Positions 7,685-16,200 of a stretch of DNA of 32,731 nt are shown here, piece after piece. The DNA comes from a virus. Under the pieces are notes generated by a model. It made no database searches, had not been told where the DNA came from, and worked only from the letters and a program-made list of their open reading frames with translations. How positions within the stretch are numbered: the first letter of the stretch is position 1; each line of letters opens with the position of its first letter. Both the position numbers and the translations under genes were made by a program. The stretch spans positions 1-32,731 of the IMG/VR virus record IMGVR_UViG_3300021140_000022; one strand, written 5' to 3'.

Positions 7685-10105
7685 ATGATGTCATTAAGAA
7701 TTAAAAAAAGAGGTGGAGACGATGCGCCGTTTAACCCACAAAAAATTTACAACAGAATTAAAAGAGCTTCGAAAGGATTGAGTGTTAATTCTGACGAGAT
7801 TTTTATAAAAGTAATAACTTCAGTTCCAACTGAAGGTTTGATTACCACTAAAGAATTGGATAAACTTGTTTATGAAATTGCCGCGGCATATACGGGTAGT
7901 CACCACGACTACTCAAGACTCGCATCATCAGTTGCTATTTCAGCGTATCATAAGGAAACTAAAGATAGTTTTTCAGAGACAATGATGGAACTCTATGAAA
8001 CGGGAGTGGTTAATGACAAGTTTATTGAGACTATCAATAACTACGGACCGGAAAAAATTGATGAAGTTATTAATCATGATAATGATTATAATTTCGACTA
8101 TTTTGCTTGGAGGTCATTACAGGAAATGTATTTGTTAAAAACACCACAAGGTAAAGTGATTGAAAGACCTCAACATATGTATATGAGGGTTGCGATATGG
8201 GTTACAAATTCATTTGAAGAAGCGATGGATTATTACAATTCATTATCGAACCAATTAATATCACCAGCAACTCCAATTATGATTAATTCGGGGACTAAAG
8301 TTCCTCAATTGGCTTCTTGTGTATTACATTACAACAATTCAGATTCTCGTAATGGTTTATTACAAACTTTGAATGATATCTCAACTTATTCTTCGGATGC
8401 TGCGGGTATTGGATTATCAATGTCTAATATTAGAAGTAAAGAAAGTAGAATTAATTCATCTGGTGGATTTGCCGGTGGATTATTGAAATACCTTAAGATT
8501 GTTAATGAGTCATTGAGATTTTTTAACCAACAAGGAAGAAGACCTGGTAGTGCGGCGATTTACCTTGAACCATGGCATAAAGATATTATTGACTTACTTG
8601 AAATTAAAAAGAATACAGGTGCTGAGGAGTTGAGAGCAAGAGACTTGTTTACGGCATTATGGATACCGGATAATTTTATGAGAGCGGTTAGAGAAGGTGG
8701 AGATTGGTATCTATTTTGTCCTAATGAAATTATTAAGGCGGGAATTAAACCACTACAAGAATGTTATGGGGATGAATATGAATCAAATTATGATAAAGCT
8801 GTTGAAATGGGACTTGGAAAAAAAATCAAGGCTCAAGAGATTTGGACAAAAATTGTAGAGTCTCAAATTGAAACAGGAGTTCCATATCTATGTTCAAAAG
8901 ACAACGCTAATAGAAAGACAAATCACCAAAACATTGGAGTAATCAAACAATCTAATCTTTGTAATGAGATTTACCAATATACGGACGAGGAAACTACTGC
9001 AATTTGTACCCTATCATCAATGGTATTAAAGAATTTCATTAAGGATGGTAAATTCGATTATAACTTGTTAATCAGTGAAGTAAGGAAAGTTGTTAGAGCA
9101 TTGAATAATGTGGTTGATAAGAATAACTACTCAACAGAAAAAGGGTTAAAAGGTGGTCTTGAACAAAGAGCAATTGCGATTGGAACACAAGGATTGGCGG
9201 ATGTATTCTACTTGATGGATTATATTTTCACTTCAGAAGAGGCGAAAACTTTAAATAAAAACATTTTTGAAGCAATTTATTTCGCAGCGGTTACTGAAAG
9301 TATGGAATTATGTAAGTCAGGAGTTAGAACTCCTTATAAGTTTTTTGAAGGTTCTCCGATGTCTAAAGGTATTCTTCAATTCGATATGTGGGGATTAAGT
9401 GAAACTGATTTATTTTTGGATTGGTCATTACTAAAAGAAGATGTTAAAAAATATGGTGTTTGTAATAGTTTGTTCACCGCTCAAATGCCTGTGGCGTCTT
9501 CAGCTAAGATTACAGGTTCATTTGAAATGACCGAACCAGCTCACTCTGCCTTATTTAATAGACGAGTTGTTGGAGGGGAAATATTAATCGTAAACAAATA
9601 CTTAATTAATGATTTTGAGAAGATGGGCATTTGGAGTGAAGATTTGAAAAATGAAATCATTATGAATGAAGGGTCTATCCAAAATATTAATTTTAACAAC
9701 TACCTTGACCCGGAAGATAAAAATTATCTTAAGAAAGTTAAAAGAGCTGAACACCTGATTAGTAAGTATAAAACAATTTGGGAGATATCTCAAAGAGAAT
9801 TGATTGATATGGCGGCAGACAGAGCACCATTCGTTGACCAATCACAATCAATGAATATCTATATGGCTAATCCAACATTATCAAAAATTACATCATCACA
9901 TTTCCATTCATGGGAAAAAGGTTTAAAAACTTTATGTTATTATGTAAGAACTAAAGCGATTTCAACAGGAGCAAAACACTTGGCGGTTGATGTTTCAAAA
10001 ATACAACAAGTTAAAAATAAAGTCGAAATACCTAAAGTGGATATTATTAATACATCGGTTAAACCCGAAGATAGTCCATTTGAATGTTTCGGTTGTTCTT
10101 CTTAA
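7685..10105 (+). CDS. nrdA: Ribonucleotide reductase class Ia, large (R1) subunit
   Basis: The 806-residue catalytic subunit reduces ribonucleoside diphosphates to deoxy forms. Residues ~3-95 are an ATP-cone (LRIKKRGG, FNPQKIYNRI), so dATP feedback control is likely retained. The barrel contains active-site Cys212 (QLASCVLHY), the thiyl-radical motif NLCNEI with Asn424/Cys426/Glu428, and the second redox Cys441 (AICTLSS). Tyr752-Tyr753 of LCYYVRTK form the radical relay. The tail Cys801-x2-Cys804 (ECFGCSS) is the shuttle pair that re-reduces the active site. Every key residue is present, so the enzyme should be functional. Start may be 7685 or the adjacent ATG at 7688. No glutaredoxin or thioredoxin gene is visible in the window. 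A terminator follows directly. Confidence 0.95.
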   Translation: MMSLRIKKRGGDDAPFNPQKIYNRIKRASKGLSVNSDEIFIKVITSVPTEGLITTKELDKLVYEIAAAYTGSHHDYSRLASSVAISAYHKETKDSFSETMMELYETGVVNDKFIETINNYGPEKIDEVINHDNDYNFDYFAWRSLQEMYLLKTPQGKVIERPQHMYMRVAIWVTNSFEEAMDYYNSLSNQLISPATPIMINSGTKVPQLASCVLHYNNSDSRNGLLQTLNDISTYSSDAAGIGLSMSNIRSKESRINSSGGFAGGLLKYLKIVNESLRFFNQQGRRPGSAAIYLEPWHKDIIDLLEIKKNTGAEELRARDLFTALWIPDNFMRAVREGGDWYLFCPNEIIKAGIKPLQECYGDEYESNYDKAVEMGLGKKIKAQEIWTKIVESQIETGVPYLCSKDNANRKTNHQNIGVIKQSNLCNEIYQYTDEETTAICTLSSMVLKNFIKDGKFDYNLLISEVRKVVRALNNVVDKNNYSTEKGLKGGLEQRAIAIGTQGLADVFYLMDYIFTSEEAKTLNKNIFEAIYFAAVTESMELCKSGVRTPYKFFEGSPMSKGILQFDMWGLSETDLFLDWSLLKEDVKKYGVCNSLFTAQMPVASSAKITGSFEMTEPAHSALFNRRVVGGEILIVNKYLINDFEKMGIWSEDLKNEIIMNEGSIQNINFNNYLDPEDKNYLKKVKRAEHLISKYKTIWEISQRELIDMAADRAPFVDQSQSMNIYMANPTLSKITSSHFHSWEKGLKTLCYYVRTKAISTGAKHLAVDVSKIQQVKNKVEIPKVDIINTSVKPEDSPFECFGCSS

Positions 10106-10109
10106 AATA

Positions 10110-10142
10110 AAAATCCCAACATATGTTGGGATTTTCTTTTTT
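10110..10142 (+). terminator. Intrinsic terminator ending the nrdB-nrdA unit
   Basis: A perfect 24-base palindrome (10111-10122 with 10123-10134) centred on CATATG has a C/G-rich core of TCCCAAC, followed by T-rich sequence to 10142. It lies 5 bases after the nrdA stop and separates the metabolic block from the baseplate block. Confidence 0.85.
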
Positions 10143-10146
10143 AATC

Positions 10147-10180
10147 TATTTATAAGAAAAAACAGAAGAGTATATTTATA
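10147..10180 (+). promoter_or_regulatory. Two TATTTATA motifs before the baseplate cluster
   Basis: TATTTATA occurs at 10147-10154 and again at 10173-10180, the second just 3 bases before the gp25-like start. This is the first tail gene after a terminator, so a promoter is required hereabouts. The upstream copy is at the right distance for a conventional leader. The downstream copy would imply a nearly leaderless transcript, or else acts as part of the translation leader. Confidence 0.45.
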
Positions 10181-10183
10181 GTT

Positions 10184-10654
10184 ATGGCTAATGGTGTTAC
10201 ATATGGTATTAATTTTCCGTTTAGAGATTCTCTAAGAGGAAACTACTTACAATTAACAGAATTACAATCAGAAGAAATTAAAGCTGATTTAATTCATCTA
10301 TTGTTAACTAGAAAGGGTTCGAGATATTTTCTACCTGAATTTGGAACGAGATTATATGAATTTCTTTTTGAACCATTTGATGGATTAACATTTAACGCTA
10401 TTGAATCTGATATAAGAGACGCTATTGAAAACTTTATGCCAAATTTATTGGTTAATAGTTTAAGTATAACACCAGCCGACCCACAAGAAGAAGTTGATAT
10501 TGCAACAGGTCAAAATTTTGTGGGAACAAGCGAATCGTCAATATATCGATTTCCGGGAAAAGGAACTTCAGAATATACTGCAAAAATAAGGATAGATTAC
10601 TCAACCAATGGTTCTACTTTTGGTCAAAGTGATTTTGTGATTATTAATATTTAA
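10184..10654 (+). CDS. 25: gp25-like baseplate wedge protein
   Basis: The 156-residue protein belongs to the GPW/gp25 family, a conserved baseplate wedge component of contractile tails from which sheath assembly is nucleated. The diagnostic segment is residues 36-68: LIHLLLTRKGSRYFLPEFG followed by a Tyr/Phe-rich turn and FEPFDG, with Glu63-Pro64 matching the start of the family's EPR motif. An ~25-residue insert with a Gly/Ser-rich loop precedes the C-terminal strands. Length is near T4 gp25 (132). It heads the structural block behind a terminator and two TATTTATA motifs, and the gp6-like wedge gene follows after 5 bases. A contractile tail, so a myovirus morphology, follows from this pair. 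Confidence 0.88.
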   Translation: MANGVTYGINFPFRDSLRGNYLQLTELQSEEIKADLIHLLLTRKGSRYFLPEFGTRLYEFLFEPFDGLTFNAIESDIRDAIENFMPNLLVNSLSITPADPQEEVDIATGQNFVGTSESSIYRFPGKGTSEYTAKIRIDYSTNGSTFGQSDFVIINI

Positions 10655-10659
10655 ATAAT

Positions 10660-12498
10660 ATGGCAAACAACAGAATATCATACGCTAGTAGAGATTATCA
10701 ATCAATAAGGGCAGACCTTTTAAATTATACGAGAACTTATTATCCTGAATTGATTCAGGATTTTAATGACGCTTCTATATTTTCCGTATTTTTGGATTTA
10801 AATGCTGCGGTCGCAGACAATCTACATTATAATATTGACCGAAGTATTCAAGAAACGGTTCTACAATATGCTCAACAAAGGTCGTCAATTTATAACATCG
10901 CAAGAACTTACGGATTAAAATTACCGGGACAAAGACCATCTGTTTCATTGGTAGACTTCTCAATCACAGTTCCTGCTTTTGGGGATAAAGAGGATGAGAG
11001 ATATCTTGGAACATTGGCTCGAGGGTCTCAAGTTGTTGGTGCGGGGGTTGTATTTGAGAATGTTTATGATATTGATTTTGCATCACCATACAATGCTCAA
11101 GGATTCCCAAATCGTTTAAAGATTCCAAACTTCAACGCTAATAATGTTTTAGTTAATTATACGATTACCAAAAGAGAGGTGGTGGTTAATGGAATAACTA
11201 AAGTATTCAAAAGAGTTATTAACGCAAATGATGTTAGACCATTCTTTGAATTATTTTTACCTGAAAAAAATGTTTTGGGGATTACAAGTGTACTTTTGAA
11301 AAATGGGACAAACTATACTAATGTTCCAACAACCGCAGAGTTTTTAGGATTAGACAATCGATGGTATGAAGTAGATGCGTTAGCGGAAGATAGAGTATTT
11401 GTTGAAGACCCAACAAAAGTTTCGGACCAACCCGGAATTAAAGTTGGAAGATATATTCAAACTCAAAATAAATTTATTACGGAATATACGCCAGAAGGAT
11501 TTAAAAAAATGACATTTGGTGGAGGAACTAACACCGCTCAAGACCAATTAAATCAATTTACGACTTTAGGCGCTACATTAAACTTACAAAGATATTCTAA
11601 TAATCTATCATTAGGTGCGGCTCTAACACCAAATTCAACATTATTTATTCAATATAGAGTTGGTGGGGGATTGGCAACAAACTTAGGAACAAATGTTATT
11701 AATCAAATTGGAACTGTTTCATTTTTCGTTAATGGACCTTCCGAAGTTACAAACTCATCCGTTGTTAATTCATTGAGATGTGTTAACGTAACCGCGGCGG
11801 TTGGTGGGGCAGGAATTCCATCATTAGAAGAAATTAGAAATTATGTTTCATTTAACTTCGCAGCACAAAAAAGAGCTGTTACGGTACAGGATTATGAATC
11901 ATTAATTAGAAATATGCCGGCGCAATTTGGCGCACCCGCTAAAGTATCAATAACAGAAAACGATAATAAAATTTTAATTCAAATATTATCATACGACACT
12001 TCAGGTAAGTTAACAAACATTGTGTCAAATACTTTAAGACAGAATATTGCGAATTATTTATCAAATTATAGAATGATGAATGATTACATTTCTATTTTCA
12101 GTGCGGAAGTAATTGATTTAAGTATGGATATTTCTATTGTTTTAGATTCCGCTCAAAATTCAGGGCAAGTAATCGCTAGCGTGGTCGACAAAGTATCCGC
12201 TTATTTTAATCCACAAACAAGACAATTAGGTCAGAATGTTTATCTATCTGAAATTAGAAGTATTATTCAAAATACAAATGGGGTATTAACGGTTGCGAGT
12301 ATGGATATTTTTAATGAGGTTGGTGGACAATACTCTTCAGCGGAAACATCTATGTTATATGAGAATGAAGAAACAAAATTAATTGGTCCTGTTGATGATA
12401 CAATATTTGCTCAACCGTCTCAAGTTTATCAAGTTAGGTACCCGAATAAAGATATTAGAATATCGGTAAAAAATTTCCAATCAATAACTTTTTCATAA
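10660..12498 (+). CDS. 6: gp6 / baseplate J-like wedge protein
   Basis: The 612-residue protein matches the gp6/baseplate-J family, whose dimers form the inner ring of the baseplate around the hub. The N-terminus has the typical SYASRDYQSIRADLLNY helix followed by SIFSVFLDLNAAVADNLHY. The C-terminal half holds the J-like core: LEEIRNYVSFNFAAQKRAVT, VQDYESLIRNMP, a beta-hairpin KVSITENDNKILIQIL, and repeated ferredoxin-like units ending near VASMDIF. Length is close to T4 gp6 (660). Its final 45 codons (from 12364) are duplicated at 12975-13109 beyond a minus-strand gene, with one amino-acid change (Gly to Thr) and two silent changes. The present 3' end may therefore be a replaced version (see findings). 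Confidence 0.87.
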   Translation: MANNRISYASRDYQSIRADLLNYTRTYYPELIQDFNDASIFSVFLDLNAAVADNLHYNIDRSIQETVLQYAQQRSSIYNIARTYGLKLPGQRPSVSLVDFSITVPAFGDKEDERYLGTLARGSQVVGAGVVFENVYDIDFASPYNAQGFPNRLKIPNFNANNVLVNYTITKREVVVNGITKVFKRVINANDVRPFFELFLPEKNVLGITSVLLKNGTNYTNVPTTAEFLGLDNRWYEVDALAEDRVFVEDPTKVSDQPGIKVGRYIQTQNKFITEYTPEGFKKMTFGGGTNTAQDQLNQFTTLGATLNLQRYSNNLSLGAALTPNSTLFIQYRVGGGLATNLGTNVINQIGTVSFFVNGPSEVTNSSVVNSLRCVNVTAAVGGAGIPSLEEIRNYVSFNFAAQKRAVTVQDYESLIRNMPAQFGAPAKVSITENDNKILIQILSYDTSGKLTNIVSNTLRQNIANYLSNYRMMNDYISIFSAEVIDLSMDISIVLDSAQNSGQVIASVVDKVSAYFNPQTRQLGQNVYLSEIRSIIQNTNGVLTVASMDIFNEVGGQYSSAETSMLYENEETKLIGPVDDTIFAQPSQVYQVRYPNKDIRISVKNFQSITFS

Positions 12499-12501
12499 CA
12501 A
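12364..12501 (+). repeat. 138-bp direct repeat, copy 1 (3' end of the gp6-like gene)
   Basis: Identical to 12975-13112 at an offset of 611 bases except for four substitutions, at 12385, 12386, 12396 and 12468. Homology stops abruptly at both sides. The pair brackets the minus-strand gene at 12521-12931. Confidence 0.95.
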
Positions 12502-12520
12502 TCAATGAGTTTATTATAAA

Positions 12521-12931
12521 TTATATATTAATATAATAAATGTCACCACTTTTTTCAAATTTAAAATTTGGTTGGTATTTCTCCAAAAAAAATTGATATA
12601 TTTTTTCTCTTTGAATTTTTTTCTCTTTACTACCGTAAAGAGAAAAAACAAATCCTTTAAGTTTATTCTTTAAAGTGAAGTCGTTAATTATATCTATTAT
12701 TGTTATTTTTAGCATACCAATCAGTTCCTTTAACGCCGACTTAACCTTATATATATTTTTGTTAATCTTAACATCTTGACTCAACTCAACAATCGCAATT
12801 TTATAATACCCATCTTCCATCAAATATGGTGAAATAATGATTTGATATTTTTTAATATCACCATCAAATGAATAAAGGTGTTTACCATTTATCTGTTCTA
12901 ATTGGAAGTTGTAAGATTTTTTTTCCGACAT
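12521..12931 (-). CDS. Uncharacterised minus-strand gene inserted after gp6 (136 aa)
   Basis: This is the only convincing minus-strand gene in the window. The 136-residue product starts ATG TCA GAA AAA AAA. It has an N-terminal strand-rich half (NGKHLYSFDGDIKKYQIIIS, then YYKIAIVEL), a central helix KSALKELIGMLKITIIDII, and a C-terminal GFVFSLYGSKEKKIQREKIY helix before a final strand IYYINI. It is predicted soluble and basic. I recognise no family with confidence. The layout loosely recalls small phage proteins ending in an FS...R.K+Y segment. Base composition is even more AT-rich than its neighbours. It is flanked by a 138-bp repeat of the gp6 3' end and has its own upstream GTATTTATTG motif, which together look like a cargo or mobile insertion. 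Confidence 0.75.
   Translation of the reverse strand: MSEKKSYNFQLEQINGKHLYSFDGDIKKYQIIISPYLMEDGYYKIAIVELSQDVKINKNIYKVKSALKELIGMLKITIIDIINDFTLKNKLKGFVFSLYGSKEKKIQREKIYQFFLEKYQPNFKFEKSGDIYYINI
12617..12648. repeat. Perfect 14-bp inverted repeat inside the minus-strand gene
   Basis: Arms 12617-12630 and 12635-12648 are perfect reverse complements around a 4-base loop TACC. The hairpin lies within the coding region, over codons for FSLYGSKEKK. Neither strand has a T tract after it, so it does not look like a normal terminator. Confidence 0.8.
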
Positions 12932-12948
12932 TCAAGAAAACTATATAT

Positions 12949-12958
12949 CAATAAATAC
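12949..12958 (-). promoter_or_regulatory. GTATTTATTG motif upstream of the minus-strand gene
   Basis: Read on the minus strand, GTATTTATTG lies 17 bases before the start codon at 12931. It has the same sequence and orientation relative to its gene as the motifs before plus-strand tail genes, which argues that the motif is directional and not mere AT-rich background. Confidence 0.4.
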
Positions 12959-12974
12959 ACTTAGTCGTAAAAAA

Positions 12975-13109
12975 AATGAAGAAACAAAATTAATTACTCC
13001 TGTTGACGATACAATATTTGCTCAACCGTCTCAAGTTTATCAAGTTAGGTACCCGAATAAAGATATTAGAATATCGGTGAAAAATTTCCAATCAATAACT
13101 TTTTCATAA
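12975..13109 (+). pseudogene. Detached duplicate of the gp6 C-terminus (45 codons)
   Basis: The frame from AAT GAA GAA through the TAA at 13107-13109 encodes the last 44 residues of the gp6-like protein with a single substitution. No start codon lies in frame upstream, so it is not expected to be translated. Two of the three codon changes relative to copy 1 are silent, so the copies diverged while both or either were under selection, or one was imported from a relative. Confidence 0.85.
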
Positions 13110-13112
13110 CAA
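12975..13112 (+). repeat. 138-bp direct repeat, copy 2
   Basis: Partner of 12364-12501 (134 of 138 bases identical). It ends with the same stop codon plus three bases, after which the sequences diverge completely. Confidence 0.95.
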
Positions 13113-13180
13113 GTTTATTTTATTTTACTTTAACTTATAATTTTATCATGTGGATTTTTCTTTTAAAAATTCCATATAAA

Positions 13181-13190
13181 GTATTTATTA
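13181..13190 (+). promoter_or_regulatory. GTATTTATTA motif before the giant tail gene
   Basis: GTATTTATTA lies 14 bases before the ATG at 13205 and follows the non-coding remnant left by the gp6 duplication. A new promoter is expected here because the convergent minus-strand gene interrupts the upstream operon. Confidence 0.45.
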
Positions 13191-13204
13191 AATAAAGTAG
13201 TTTG

Positions 13205-16200
13205 ATGGGTCAATCGTATAGAATAAAAACAGAGTTAGGTATTAATAAGTTAATTAATATTCAACTAGACCAGCAATTTGAATTTTTAGAGGTTTTATCG
13301 TTAACATTACAACAAGAAGACATTTATACTAAAAGTTGTGCTCAATATGGTGTTATTGTGGGTAGAGTTACAGCAAACAATGGTTTTGGTCTCCCAAACG
13401 CAAGAGTATCTGTATTTATCCCAATCACTTCGATAGACGAATCAAACCCTATCATTTCAAGTATTTACCCATACAAATCACCTAACGATAAAAATGAAGA
13501 TGGGTATCGATATAACTTATTACCATATGAGAAATCTTACTCAACCCATTCTGCGACTGGAACATTACCCTCAAGATTAGATTCATTAACTGGTGATACC
13601 GCAGTTGAAATTTATGACAAATATTACAAATATAGTGTAAAAACTAACGATAGTGGTGATTATATGATAATGGGAGTACCTCAAGGTAATCATAGTCTTG
13701 TAATGGATGTTGACTTATCTGATATTGGTGAATTCTCACTAACACCACAAGATTTAATAAGAATGGGTTTGGCAACTGATGCTCAAGTTGCGGGAAATCG
13801 TTTTAGAACATCTACGGACTTAAATTCTTTACCACAAATTATTAATTTAACAAAAGATGTTGAAGTATCACCTCTTTGGGGTGACCCTGAATTGTGTGAT
13901 ATTGCAATAAATCGAGTTGATTTTGATTTAAGAGACGATGCAAATGTCGACATTCAACCAACATCGGTGTTTATGGGGTCAATATATTCAACTTCAGATA
14001 GTTATAGGGTTAGAACAAATGCAAAACCTGCGGATGATATGGGTAATCTTTGTTCATTAATTGCTGGTCCGGGACAAATATTAGCCATAAGACAAACAAT
14101 TTATCAAGATAATGAAGGTAATCCTGTTTTGGAGCAACATCAATTAGAACAATCTGGTAATATAATAGATGGTAATGGAGTTTGGTTAACTGAATTACCA
14201 ATGAATTTGGATTACTTTATAACAAATGAGTTTGGTGAAAAAGTTCTATCTAATGACCCAACAATTGGTATACCAACTAAAGCAAAATATAGGTTTAAAA
14301 TCAAATGGCAACAATCGCCAAGTTTAAGTGAACAAGTTAGAAGACCATATTATTTGGTACCTAATGTTAAAGAATATGGTTGGGGTGCAGGAGGTGGAGC
14401 GATAAATAATTCGCTACAACTAGAAAGTTCATATTATTTTGGTCTTGCATGGAGTGGATACACTAACGGATTTAATAAAGCAATACCGCCACCACCATTA
14501 CAACCAGTTTCAGATTATACTAATAGATTAAATGAAATTATTAATTGTGAAGATACTTTTTATGAATTTCAATATAATAAAGTTTACACAGTTGCTGGTC
14601 TAATTGACGAATTTAAAAATGGTGGAAGAGGTAATTTCATAGGGATTAAAGAAATTGATAGTTCAGATTGTGACAATACAATTAATAAGTTTCCTGTAAA
14701 TGACGGATTTAGAAATTTTGACTTAATATATTTTATTTTTGCAATAATCCTTCAAATAATACAAATAATAGGTATACCTTTACTAACAATATTTCATTTT
14801 TTGGTATTTCTTTGGAATAACTTTGCAGTAATTATTTTGTTATTTTTTATTGGGTTATTAATAAAGGCTGCGGCACAACAAGGATTTTTAGTTATTGCGG
14901 CAATTGCTGGTTCCGCAGCGTTTGGTGCAACTGCCGCCATGATTGTTCCACATGCGTTACTGGCTTTAGTATTTGGTGTGGGGGCACTTTTCTTAGCAAT
15001 TAATTTTAGACAAATTATAAGTTATAAGTTTGGTCGACTTAAATTACCTATGATGACATATCCTGATTGCCAAGCTTGTGAATGTGACCCTGAAACTACC
15101 GCTCCAGGAGGAGGAAACCAAGAGACCGCACCACCATCAGGTTTATTAACACAATTATCTAATGGAGGGTTATATGTTGATGGGTTAGAAATTCAATTTT
15201 TCAACCCTAATACTGATAATGAAGATAGTGCTCAATTGAGTGCAATTACAATATCTCAATCATTATCAGGAAGATTCAGTACCAAAACTCCAACACTATA
15301 TAAATCAACTTTTTCAGAACCATTTACTTTTCCAAATACTGATGGAACTAGATTTGGGTCTAAACTAATCGCAGCAGGTATTACCTTACCTCCGGGAGAA
15401 AGAATTAATAAGTATAATACAAGAAAAAAATATTTTGATAATGTTAACAAAATAAAAGTAACATTTAATTATCCAAGTAATATTGGAAAATCTCACGACG
15501 ATAACACATTAACCGTTTTGGCGTCACAAATTCTTCAACCTGGTACATTATTAACTTTTATCGACCCTCTTAAAAGTAAAGACGTAAACTTTTTATGGAC
15601 AGGGACGACCGCAATTGGAAATAACTTATTAAATGGTGTTAATGGTATTATCAAGAATACCGGGTTTACCGCAAATGTGAGTTATGCGACAACACAAGCA
15701 GGCCCTCCATCCATTGTCCCATATATTATCCCATCGGGTAATTCGACTTGTTTTTTATCAATAACATTTGATGTGGTGGCCACGGGAACTACGACTTATT
15801 TTAGTTGTGCTAACAATAAAGTAACAGTAACTGCAACAACAACTGGAACTAAAACAATAACCAATGAGAATGGTATAGATGTCACAACATTAGGTGGAAC
15901 TGCTGAGATAAGTGGAATTACTTATGGACAGGCTTGTCAAAGATATATTTATCCTTCAGACCTTGAATATTATCAAGTATTAACTGCAATTACGATAACA
16001 ACTACGGTTGTTAATGGTAAAACAATTTATTCATTACCGGGACAAGTCCTTGATAATTCAGGAAACCCCGACCCAACCAAAGGGTTTTGGAACGATTTAA
16101 TTGCGGATAATAAAGGGTTTTTATTTTCTAATAGAGCAAGTGGTGAGTCTGAATTAAATGACAGGTGGGGATATATAGGTGGAACAGATTATATTGATAC

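Noticed and set aside
9987-10181. 64-codon plus-strand frame over the nrdA end and terminator
   Set aside because: It overlaps the conserved nrdA C-terminus in another frame and runs through the terminator hairpin.
12510-12540. 9-bp AT-only inverted repeat between the convergent gp6 and minus-strand genes
   Set aside because: A shared terminator is expected there, but an all-A/T stem with a 13-base loop is weak and likely by chance in such AT-rich sequence.
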